Shown: positions 1-5,146 of the stretch, in pieces
How positions within the stretch are numbered: the first letter of the stretch is position 1
Layout: the number at the start of each line of letters is the position of its first letter
Source of the DNA: a virus
Length of the DNA: 24,123 nt
Virus record (IMG/VR): IMGVR_UViG_3300042549_004084
Span: 1 to 24,123 of that record
Direction: 5' to 3' (one strand)
Translations under genes and position numbers: made by a program
Notes under the pieces: model-generated
The model's input: only the letters and a program-made list of their open reading frames with translations
The model's database searches: none
Told to the model about the DNA's origin: nothing

Positions 1-24
1 CTGGCCCACCTGTGTTTGTGTTGT

Positions 25-363
25 TCATGCTGCGTGCTCCAGTGCTTGCAGTTTGCTGATGCGGTCAAGGATGGCGTTCTCGCGCTGCTGGTTTTCTGCT
101 CGGACTTTTTGAAGTTGAGTGCTTAGGCCTTCCAGCTCCTTGGCGACCAACTCATCGCGGGGATGGAGTGTGATGGCGATGGTGGCGACGCCCGCCTCTG
201 CCCAGCCCTCGGCGTCGCTCATGTCGTTATTGGTGTACGTCATCACGCTGGCGGCTTCATCAAAGTCGCCTTCTTTGACCAAATGCAGGATGTGGTCAAT
301 GTTGCGCCATTGGCTGGTGGCCCAGGCCTTAACGGTGCCGGTGAATTGGATTGGTGTGCTCAT
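25..363 (-). CDS. Hypothetical early phage protein (112 aa)
   Basis: I do not recognise the family. The protein is 112 residues and soluble-looking. Its C-terminal third (about residues 75-112) is rich in Gln, Glu, Lys and Leu and looks like a short coiled coil, which suggests an oligomerising accessory protein. The start is the ATG at 363, with a strong AAGGAG site six bases upstream on the minus strand. That ATG overlaps the stop of the upstream gene as ATGA, so translation is probably coupled. It is the last visible gene of a five-gene leftward operon that begins near 1451. Existence of the gene is well supported by start, Shine-Dalgarno site and overlap; its function is unknown. Confidence 0.75.
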   Translation of the reverse strand: MSTPIQFTGTVKAWATSQWRNIDHILHLVKEGDFDEAASVMTYTNNDMSDAEGWAEAGVATIAITLHPRDELVAKELEGLSTQLQKVRAENQQRENAILDRISKLQALEHAA

Positions 364-755
364 GCTTTCTCCTTGGTTTCGGGTTTAAGTGCTTCTTTCC
401 ACGTCAGCGCCACAACGCTGGCCATGTCGGTCCATTTCATGGCGCGTGCGCCGTTCATGGTGTAGGTGTCTTTGAAGTGGTGGCTGCCATCAGCCCACAC
501 CGCTTGCGCCTTGGCAATCGCTGCAGGCTTGGACCTGGCGACCACGTTGTAGAGCCGCAGCCACTCGCCCGTCTCGCGGTGCTGGCCAAACACGGCCCAC
601 TTCGGTGAAGGTTTGGCGGGCTTGGTGAATTGCTTGCCCGTGCCTTGGCAGCGAAAACACTCGCCGCCGATCACGTTGGCAAACTGCGACATGCGGCCAG
701 ATCCTGTGCACCGGCTGCAGGCGTAGGCGTAGGCAACGCGCTCGCTGGTGGTCAT
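360..755 (-). CDS. Small protein with DnaJ-type CxxCxGxG zinc-finger motifs
   Basis: The protein is 131 residues. Near the N-terminus are two copies of the CxxCxGxG pattern, CSRCTGSG (about residues 13-20) and CFRCQGTG (about residues 33-40). This is the arrangement of the zinc-binding hairpins of DnaJ cysteine-rich domains. The rest, with WLRLYNVVARSKPAAIAKAQ around residues 65-85, is not recognised. Such stand-alone zinc fingers are common in phage early operons and may bind nucleic acid or protein, but no J-domain is present, so it is not a DnaJ co-chaperone. The ATG at 755 has a GGAGG site on the minus strand and overlaps the previous stop as ATGA. The downstream junction is also ATGA. 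Confidence 0.8.
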   Translation of the reverse strand: MTTSERVAYAYACSRCTGSGRMSQFANVIGGECFRCQGTGKQFTKPAKPSPKWAVFGQHRETGEWLRLYNVVARSKPAAIAKAQAVWADGSHHFKDTYTMNGARAMKWTDMASVVALTWKEALKPETKEKA

Positions 756-1006
756 GCCTTCCTCCGTGCCTCGTAGGCCTCACCAAGACTGCGCGCCGTG
801 CGCATGGGAAACGGCAGCACCAGGCTGCTGATCAGGCCCTCTGGGGCCGGTGCAGCCAGGCGTTTCTCCTGCTTGGCCATCACCCAGCGGCTGCCAAGCT
901 GGCGCACAGATCGAACCCAGGCCAGCATGTTGCGGCGCTGAGTTGCGCGGTCGGCGTGCCCTACGCACCAAAGGCGGCGGGCGGTTTTCAAAAGTTCGGT
1001 TTTCAT
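752..1006 (-). CDS. Hypothetical basic early protein (84 aa)
   Basis: The open frame extends upstream to 1132, but the start chosen is the ATG at 1006. It is preceded on the minus strand by GAGGAGC at good spacing, and it overlaps the stop of the upstream gene as ATGA. The 84-residue product is Arg/Lys-rich, starts MKTELLKTARRLWCVGH, and has no recognised domain. The upstream part of the open frame is the shadow of the 1003-1248 gene. High basic charge fits nucleic-acid binding, but that is only inference. It is the third gene of the coupled leftward operon. Confidence 0.7.
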   Translation of the reverse strand: MKTELLKTARRLWCVGHADRATQRRNMLAWVRSVRQLGSRWVMAKQEKRLAAPAPEGLISSLVLPFPMRTARSLGEAYEARRKA

Positions 1007-1248
1007 GATTGCTCCTCGTGGTTGATCCAGGCGGCGTCCAGCTCGTCGGCTGCGTAATTTCTGGCAAATTGATCTGCTTTGGGGTCTTTGAGAACCTTGA
1101 GCGCGTAGGCAATTGCCTCGTCCAGCGGCCAAGCCTGTGGCTCGCTGTCGCTGTCAGGGTGGGGCAGTGCCGGGTTGACCGTGAAGTGTTGCATGGGGGC
1201 TCCAAAATAACGCAGCGCTTGCTGCATGGCGGGGTGGACTTGGTTCAT
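1003..1248 (-). CDS. Hypothetical early protein (81 aa)
   Basis: This is an 81-residue acidic protein with no recognised family. The C-terminal half (about residues 40-81: PLDEAIAYALKVLKD followed by ARNYAADELDAAW) looks mostly helical. The ATG at 1248 has AGGAG about six bases upstream on the minus strand and overlaps the stop of the 1245-1451 gene as ATGA. The 3' end overlaps the start of the next gene in the same way. Start and reading frame are well supported; the role is unknown. Confidence 0.72.
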   Translation of the reverse strand: MNQVHPAMQQALRYFGAPMQHFTVNPALPHPDSDSEPQAWPLDEAIAYALKVLKDPKADQFARNYAADELDAAWINHEEQS

Positions 1249-1451
1249 GAGGCGCTCCTGCTTTGTTGGCCAGCCTGGTAAGCCGCCAGTAGCGCAGCTC
1301 TGATCGATGCAACGTTAAGGTCGTGGAAATCAAGCCGGTCGCTGTTTCTGGTTTCCAAAGTCTCCAAGCCAAGGGTCTGCTTGGCGATCCGGTCAAGTGC
1401 CTGTGTGAGGGTCATGCGGCGCTCCGTTTGGTGTTGCGATAACTGCATCAT
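1245..1451 (-). CDS. DUF6900-like small protein, first gene of the leftward operon
   Basis: The core LETLETRNSDRLDFHDL followed by SIRAALLAAYQAGQ matches from memory the short DUF6900 domain found in phage and plasmid proteins; its biochemical role is unknown. Two starts are plausible. The ATG at 1451 (68 aa) follows AAGGGTGG, and the ATG at 1415 (56 aa, starting MTLTQALDRIAKQ) follows GGAG with six-base spacing and leaves only the conserved domain. It lies closest to the divergent control region and so is probably the first gene expressed leftward. The next gene starts inside its stop codon. Confidence 0.72.
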   Translation of the reverse strand: MMQLSQHQTERRMTLTQALDRIAKQTLGLETLETRNSDRLDFHDLNVASIRAALLAAYQAGQQSRSAS

Positions 1452-1507
1452 GCCACCCTTTTAAATGGGCCGCAAGGGGTTTTTGTGGGTTTATTAAAGA
1501 TATTTTC

Positions 1508-1522
1508 AAGCAAGTGTTGCTT
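1508..1522. promoter_or_regulatory. Perfect 15-bp palindrome, probable repressor operator
   Basis: AAGCAA-GTG-TTGCTT is a perfect inverted repeat with a 3-bp centre, in the 91-bp gap between two divergent genes. It lies just upstream of a TACACT hexamer (1530-1535), about where the -35 region of the Cro-like gene would be. Half-sites and spacing of this size are typical for lambda-type dimeric HTH repressors. The likely ligands are the 1543-1809 product or a host-borne or flanking CI-type repressor; which one is inference. Confidence 0.55.
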
Positions 1523-1529
1523 TTTACGC

Positions 1530-1535
1530 TACACT
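1530..1535 (+). promoter_or_regulatory. Candidate -10 hexamer for the Cro-like gene (possible leaderless start)
   Basis: TACACT is a fair -10 hexamer ending eight bases before the ATG at 1543, so transcription would begin at or one base before the start codon. No Shine-Dalgarno sequence lies upstream of that ATG; the bases there are C-rich. No good -35 is visible at 16-18 bp, so promoter strength may depend on a regulator bound at the palindrome. Confidence 0.4.
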
Positions 1536-1542
1536 CCCCCGC

Positions 1543-1809
1543 ATGATCGCAGAAACCAAAGACCCCCTCCCCGATACCCCTGCTGACAAGTGCATTGAGG
1601 CCTTTGGCGGCGTTCGCGCGCTCGCCCGAGCCCTTGAGCGAAACCCCAGCTCCGTGGTTCGGTGGCGCAGGCCCAGGGACGAGGGCGGCAGCAGCGGGGC
1701 CGTGCCGTCTTCGTTGCAGGGGCGCATCCTGGCGCTGGCTCAAGAGCGCGGCCTCCCTCTGACTGCGGAGGACTTGATCTTGCGCACAGCCAAGGACTGG
1801 TCGCTGTAA
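1543..1809 (+). CDS. Cro/YdaS-like HTH transcriptional regulator
   Basis: This 88-residue protein has a compact helix-turn-helix at about residues 17-42 (CIEAFGGVRALARALE then SSVVRWRR). The pattern is that of Cro/YdaS-like phage regulators in which a short HTH is followed by a basic wing-like loop (RPRDEGGSSG) and a C-terminal helix containing LPLTAEDLI. Its place at the divergent junction, facing the leftward early operon, fits a genetic-switch repressor or Cro. No Shine-Dalgarno site precedes the ATG, and a -10-like hexamer ends eight bases upstream, so translation may be leaderless, as known for lambda cI from PRM. The next gene begins in its stop codon (TAATG). Confidence 0.8.
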   Translation: MIAETKDPLPDTPADKCIEAFGGVRALARALERNPSSVVRWRRPRDEGGSSGAVPSSLQGRILALAQERGLPLTAEDLILRTAKDWSL

Positions 1810-2000
1810 TGGTGGCCGACCGCATGCTTTTGTCGGTGATCTCCCCCGCGCGCTACGAGCTGCCCCGGGACATCGCCGCAAGAGTGGGCCTGCGCCGCGT
1901 CAACGCCTCGCTCGGTCGCCTGGTGCGATCTGGCCTCTTGGAGCGCGTGCCCGGGCCGACGTGTTTTTTGTACCGATCCAAGCGGGCAAGGATTACGTGA
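1809..2000 (+). CDS. Small winged-helix-like DNA-binding protein (63 aa)
   Basis: The ATG at 1809 shares bases with the TAA stop of the HTH gene (TAATG), a reinitiation arrangement. The 63-residue product has the layout ISPARYELPRDIAARVGLR, then VNASLGRLVRSGLLERV, then a short beta-hairpin-like tail. This resembles the core of MarR/IclR-type winged helices: a recognition helix, then a LxxxGLLER turn into the wing. The open frame runs further upstream, but that part is the shadow of the HTH gene. A second regulator in the same control operon is likely; the specific family is not recognised. Confidence 0.65.
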   Translation: MVADRMLLSVISPARYELPRDIAARVGLRRVNASLGRLVRSGLLERVPGPTCFLYRSKRARIT

Positions 2001-2025
2001 TTTATGGCCTGCGCCGCTGACAAAG

Positions 2026-2034
2026 TGGTACCAT
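2026..2034 (+). promoter_or_regulatory. Extended -10 promoter of the c4-like RNA / HNH leader
   Basis: TGGTACCAT is an extended -10 element (TGn followed by TACCAT). There is no clear -35, as is usual for extended -10 promoters. The predicted start is about 2041, five bases before the first base of the structured element at 2046. The same TGn-TACCAT arrangement recurs ahead of the terminase gene at 10515-10523. Confidence 0.5.
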
Positions 2035-2040
2035 GTTTGC

Positions 2041-2140
2041 ATCCCTTGGCGGGGATTCAGAGTAAGCCCTTGGGGCATGTCTGCCGTTACTCACGGTCCG
2101 CCAACACGCAAAAGCGTGAGACATGCGCCAAGGGCTTTTT
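2041..2140 (+). ncRNA. c4/CI-type antisense RNA with its target and terminator in one leader
   Basis: Two mutually exclusive folds can be drawn. Fold 1 pairs TTGGCGG (2046-2052) with CCGCCAA (2098-2104), and inside it GAGTAA (2060-2065) with TTACTC (2087-2092), leaving a short GCCC-TTG-GGGC hairpin (2066-2076). Fold 2 pairs AGCCCTTGGGGCATGTCT (2065-2082) with AGACATGCGCCAAGGGCT (2119-2136), 17 of 18 positions, directly followed by TTTTT (2136-2140). Two small hairpins, 2084-2096 and 2105-2118, sit inside fold 2. Layout and sequence resemble from memory the P1/P7 c4 and P4 CI immunity RNAs, in which a processed small RNA pairs in trans with a copy of its target in the same transcript. The target ends nine bases before the ribosome binding site of the HNH gene. 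Confidence 0.62.
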
Positions 2141-2153
2141 GTTTGGGGAAACC

Positions 2154-2921
2154 ATGGCAAAAACCATCGATATCACAGGGCTGCGGTTTGGAAGGCTAAT
2201 TGCATCGGAATATGTAAAAAGCGACAACGGTGCAATATGGGCTTACAAATGCGATTGCGGCAACAGCGTCATCCAAAGAACCACTCACATTCAACGAAAG
2301 CTGAAAAGAGGAAGCCCTGTTTCTTGTGGATGCGTAACGGCCTACACAAAGGTTTTTGATGATGGCATCAAATGTTTCGGGTGCCTTACCAACAAACCGC
2401 CATCGCACTTCAACAAATCAAAGAACGGTTACCAACCAAGATGCAAAGAGTGTCAAAAGCAATGGCGAGCTGAAAATGCTGCTTATTTAAAACAAGCCAA
2501 AGCCGAATATCATCAAAAGCATCGCGAGAATCTCAACAAAGCAGCCAGAGAGCGGCAGGCGAAAAACAAAGAACAGTCAAACGCCAGATCAAAAAGATGG
2601 CGTGATGCAAACCCTGATCGCCGCAAAGAAATTGCGAACGCATGGGCCAAAAGAAACCCAGAATCGGCGGTTCAACATCAAAGGCTGCGGACTGCAAAAG
2701 CAAAACAAGCTCAACCAATCTGGGCAAGAAAAGATTGCATGAAGGCAATTTACGTAGAGGCCAGACGCAGGCGCAATTCTGGAGAAAAATGTCACGTTGA
2801 TCATATTGTTCCGTTGTTGAGCCCCATCGTTTCCGGGCTTCACTGCGAAGCCAATCTTCAAATTATTTCGGCATTTGACAATCAATCAAAAAGCAACCGC
2901 CATTGGCCCGACATGCCATGA
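2154..2921 (+). CDS. HNH endonuclease, free-standing homing type
   Basis: The ATG at 2154 follows GGGGAAA and is the natural start; the frame continues upstream only through the structured leader. The 255-residue protein has an N-terminal zinc-binding module typical of phage HNH/AP2 endonucleases (DITGLRFGRL, Cys33/35, Cys58/60). A second Cys4 zinc ribbon follows (Cys74, 77, 97, 100), then a Lys/Arg-rich helical linker (about 101-200). The C-terminal HNH core shows His214, Asp216-His217, His230, Asn234 and Asn243-Asn248 (CHVDHIVPL, VSGLHCEANLQI). Base composition is visibly more AT-rich than its neighbours, which suggests recent acquisition. Its stop overlaps the helicase start as ATGA. It probably nicks or cuts DNA to spread itself; no RuvC domain is present, so it is not IscB or Cas9-like. 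Confidence 0.88.
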   Translation: MAKTIDITGLRFGRLIASEYVKSDNGAIWAYKCDCGNSVIQRTTHIQRKLKRGSPVSCGCVTAYTKVFDDGIKCFGCLTNKPPSHFNKSKNGYQPRCKECQKQWRAENAAYLKQAKAEYHQKHRENLNKAARERQAKNKEQSNARSKRWRDANPDRRKEIANAWAKRNPESAVQHQRLRTAKAKQAQPIWARKDCMKAIYVEARRRRNSGEKCHVDHIVPLLSPIVSGLHCEANLQIISAFDNQSKSNRHWPDMP

Positions 2922-4327
2922 CCATCACACTTCGCAATTACCAAGAAGACTTGGTCAAAAATGCACGCGCCAACTTTATTGCGGGAAAGCGCAGGCAGTT
3001 GCTTGTGCTTCCGACTGGTGGCGGCAAGACAGTTTGTTTTTCATACATGGCGCGTGCGGCAAAAGAAAAAGGCCTGCGTGTCTGGATTCTTGCGCATCGC
3101 GTTGAGTTGCTTGAGCAGATCAGCCGTACATTGAGCAGCTTCAACGTTGAGCACGGAATGATTGCTGCCGGGTATCCTGGCAACAGACATGCCCAGGTTC
3201 AAGTGGCATCGGTGTTCACGCTTGCTAGACGTCTTGATCGTTATGAACCAGCGGATTTGATCATCGTCGATGAGGCGCATCACGCAATTGCTGCATCAAC
3301 CTGGGGCACCGTAATCAAAGCCTGCCCAAACGCGCGCTTGCTAGGCGTGACTGCCACGCCGATTCGTTTGTCTGGTGAAGGCCTGAACGACTTGTTTGAG
3401 TGCATGGTGCAAGGGCCAACGGTCAAAGAGCTGATCGAAATGAATGCGCTTTCGCCGTACCGCTTGTTTGCGCCCGCTGGCGTCGACCTTTCTGGCGTAC
3501 ACACAAAGATGGGGGACTTTGTGCGCAGTGAGCTGGTGGATGCTATGAACAAGCGTTCAATCACTGGCGATGCTGTTTCTCATTACCAGCGCCTTGCCCC
3601 CGGCAAACGCGCTATCTGTTTTTGCTGCTCCGTTGAGCACGCTGAAAACGTGGCGGCGCAGTTCCGTGAGGCCGGGATCACTGCTGCATCAATCGATGGC
3701 AGCATGGACAAAGTTTTGCGCCAGCAGGTGCTTGCATCGTTCTCGTCTGGCGACATTCTGGTTTTGACGTCTTGCGATCTGGTTTCAGAAGGGTTTGATG
3801 TTCCGGCCATTGAGGTCGCCATTTTGTTGCGGCCAACAAAGTCTCTTGGCTTGTATTTGCAGCAGGTTGGACGAGCACTTCGTATTTTTCCAGGCAAGGA
3901 CGAGGCCATCATCCTTGACCATGCAAACGCAGTGCGGACGCACGGGTTCCCAGATGATGACCGCGACTGGTCATTGCTTGGCTCCGAGAAACGCAAAAAT
4001 GCCAAGAAGTCAGAGACACCAGTAAAAAGCTGCCCAGTCTGTTTTGCAACAGTGCCAAGCGCTGTAACAGATTGTGGTTGCGGCCATCACTTTGCGCCTG
4101 TGGCGCGGGAGATTGAAGAGGTCGAAGGTGACTTGGTGGAGATGACCAAAGAGGCTCGGGAGCAGCTTCGAGAGCAGGCCATCAAACAACGCAAGCAGGA
4201 GCAGGGCCGCTCGCAGACCGAGGCCGACCTGATACGCATCGCACGCGCCCGTGGCATGAAGCGGCCGGAGCTGTGGGCTAGGCACGTGCTGCGCGCACGC
4301 GCCGCCAAGGAGGCGCAACAGCGATGA
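2918..4327 (+). CDS. Superfamily 2 DEAD/DEAH-box helicase
   Basis: The ATG at 2918 overlaps the HNH stop (ATGA); a TTG at 2903 is possible but less likely. The 469-residue protein carries an N-terminal TLRNYQ motif (residues 4-9), Walker A LPTGGGKT (31-38), DEAH (118-121), TAT (145-147), SEGFDVP (290-296) and QQVGRALR (315-322): a complete SF2 helicase of the phage UvsW/RadD-like type. A C-terminal zinc ribbon (Cys372, Cys375, Cys386, Cys388) and a basic coiled tail follow. It hydrolyses ATP to unwind or remodel branched DNA during replication or recombination. It is coupled by overlap to the genes on both sides. Confidence 0.93.
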   Translation: MTITLRNYQEDLVKNARANFIAGKRRQLLVLPTGGGKTVCFSYMARAAKEKGLRVWILAHRVELLEQISRTLSSFNVEHGMIAAGYPGNRHAQVQVASVFTLARRLDRYEPADLIIVDEAHHAIAASTWGTVIKACPNARLLGVTATPIRLSGEGLNDLFECMVQGPTVKELIEMNALSPYRLFAPAGVDLSGVHTKMGDFVRSELVDAMNKRSITGDAVSHYQRLAPGKRAICFCCSVEHAENVAAQFREAGITAASIDGSMDKVLRQQVLASFSSGDILVLTSCDLVSEGFDVPAIEVAILLRPTKSLGLYLQQVGRALRIFPGKDEAIILDHANAVRTHGFPDDDRDWSLLGSEKRKNAKKSETPVKSCPVCFATVPSAVTDCGCGHHFAPVAREIEEVEGDLVEMTKEAREQLREQAIKQRKQEQGRSQTEADLIRIARARGMKRPELWARHVLRARAAKEAQQR

Positions 4328-4584
4328 CCTGCCCCACCTGCACCCACCCCCGCATCACGCTGATCGACGGCACCGAGACCTGCAGCTGGTCCGAGGACTG
4401 GCGAGCAGAGTGTGAGGCCCGCCACGTCCTGGCTATGCCCGGCAAGTTCGAACGGCGCGAGTACCTGCGCGGCCGTGAGGAGGCGGGCAAGATCGTCAAG
4501 CGCGGCGTGTTTCAAGTCCGGGGTGAGGCCGCATGCCTGCAGCTTGAGGCCCAGGTGCGCAAGGTCTGGGAGGCGCGGCGGTGA
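4324..4584 (+). CDS. Small phage protein with N-terminal CxxC (86 aa)
   Basis: This 86-residue protein opens with a CPTCTHPR zinc-knuckle-like motif and continues with EDWRAECEARHVLAMP, ERREYLR, then RGEAACLQLEAQVRKVWEARR. The middle and end resemble a small family seen beside replication genes in Burkholderiales phages (possibly DUF7696; uncertain). It starts by ATGA overlap with the helicase and ends by GTGA overlap with the VRR-NUC gene, so the four genes from the HNH gene to VRR-NUC form one coupled unit. Function is unknown; replication accessory is the likely context. Confidence 0.75.
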   Translation: MTCPTCTHPRITLIDGTETCSWSEDWRAECEARHVLAMPGKFERREYLRGREEAGKIVKRGVFQVRGEAACLQLEAQVRKVWEARR

Positions 4585-4892
4585 CCGAGGCAGATTTGAA
4601 GCGCGAAATCATGGTGGTGCTTTCGGCCGAAGGGCACTTCGTGGCCAGAGCCAACGTGGGGTTGTTCTTCACGGCCGACGGCAGGCCCGTCAAAACAGGA
4701 CTGCCGAAAGGGTTCTCGGATTTGTTTGGCCACCGGGCCAGCGATGCGCGAGCGATCTATCTGGAGGTCAAGACCGCCACCGGTCGGGCCAGCAAGGAGC
4801 AGCTTGCATTCATCAAAGCTATGAAAAAGCGCGGTGCCCTGGCGGCAATTGTGAGGTCGGTGGAGGATGCCAGGCTGGCGCTGGCAGAGTGA
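4581..4892 (+). CDS. VRR-NUC domain nuclease
   Basis: The start is GTG at 4581, overlapping the previous stop as GTGA. The 103-residue protein is a minimal VRR-NUC (PD-(D/E)xK fold) nuclease: GLPKGFSDLFG (about residues 40-50) carries the catalytic Asp, and IYLEVKTATGRASKEQLAFI (about 59-78) carries the ExK pair and the conserved Gln. Stand-alone phage VRR-NUC proteins are structure-selective, Holliday-junction-type nucleases, which fits its coupling to an SF2 helicase. Its stop codon directly abuts the 3' end of the antisense tRNA-like sequence. Confidence 0.9.
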   Translation: MTEADLKREIMVVLSAEGHFVARANVGLFFTADGRPVKTGLPKGFSDLFGHRASDARAIYLEVKTATGRASKEQLAFIKAMKKRGALAAIVRSVEDARLALAE

Positions 4893-4965
4893 TGGTAGCG
4901 GGCCACCGAATCGAACGGTGCGCGATAAGGCTTATGAGACCCTCCGGTGCCCAGCACCGCCCGCG
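4893..4965 (-). tRNA. tRNA-Met(CAU)-like sequence with encoded CCA and short D-arm
   Basis: Read on the minus strand from 4965 to 4893, the sequence forms a cloverleaf. The acceptor is CGCGGGC against GCCCGCT, with six pairs and a C1-T72 mismatch. The anticodon arm is AGGGT-CTCATAA-GCCTT with anticodon CAT. The T-arm is perfect (CACCG-TTCGATT-CGGTG), and the discriminator A and CCA are encoded. The D-arm is reduced to GGTGC-TGG-GCACC and the usual T8-A9 are missing, giving 73 nt. It lies antisense to its neighbours and its CCA abuts the VRR-NUC stop. An unpaired 1-72 position is a hallmark of initiator tRNAs, but the three G-C pairs of an initiator anticodon stem are incomplete. It may be functional, a decayed copy, or a tRNA mimic. 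Confidence 0.55.
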
Positions 4966-4970
4966 CCGAA

Positions 4971-4981
4971 ATCGTACCACA
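4971..4981 (-). promoter_or_regulatory. Extended -10 for the tRNA-like sequence
   Basis: On the minus strand TGTGGTACGAT contains TGn-TACGAT, an extended -10 whose predicted start falls at 4964-4965, the 5' end of the tRNA-like sequence. No good -35 is seen. Confidence 0.35.
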
Positions 4982-5044
4982 GCCGTTGCGCAAAACCGCA
5001 CAATATATTTTCACTGGTGTTGCGTTTTCCGCCCGACACACCCT

Positions 5045-5050
5045 TATACT
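5045..5050 (+). promoter_or_regulatory. Candidate -10 box upstream of the primase leader
   Basis: TATACT is a good -10 hexamer with predicted start near 5057. The best -35 is TTGCGT at 5020-5025 with a long 19-bp spacer, so the promoter is uncertain. A start at 5057 would fall within the first helix of the structured leader. Confidence 0.4.
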
Positions 5051-5054
5051 GTCC

Positions 5055-5118
5055 GTGGGGCTTGATCCGGTTCGCTACCGGGTGACACATGGCCTGACCC
5101 TGGCGAGGGCTGCCCCAC
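5055..5118 (+). ncRNA. Structured leader (three-way junction) ahead of primase-helicase
   Basis: GTGGGGC (5055-5061) pairs perfectly with GCCCCAC (5112-5118). Between them are two hairpins, CCGGT-TCGCT-ACCGG (5067-5081) and CCCT-GGCG-AGGG (5098-5109), joined by an unpaired GTGACACATGGCCTGA-like linker. This makes a compact three-way junction followed by CTTTTATT, 29 bases before the primase start. I do not recognise a known RNA family. It could be a cis-regulatory leader, a protein-binding operator RNA, or a weak attenuator. The open frame seen across it is not a gene. Confidence 0.4.
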
Positions 5119-5146
5119 CTTTTATTCGCCATAACCAAAGCCAGGC

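Noticed and set aside
2004-2153. In-frame 50-codon N-terminal extension of the HNH gene
   Set aside because: It is entirely made of the structured leader. The ATG at 2154 has a ribosome site and starts the conserved domain. Similar leader-derived peptides are frequent annotation artefacts.
2041-2921. OMEGA/HEARO-type guide RNA with IscB-like nuclease
   Set aside because: An RNA structure beside an HNH gene suggested it, but the protein has zinc modules plus HNH only, with no RuvC motifs and no IscB length.
4893-4965. Prophage attachment site in a tRNA gene
   Set aside because: The tRNA-like sequence lies deep within phage genes with no integrase nearby and no second copy in the window.
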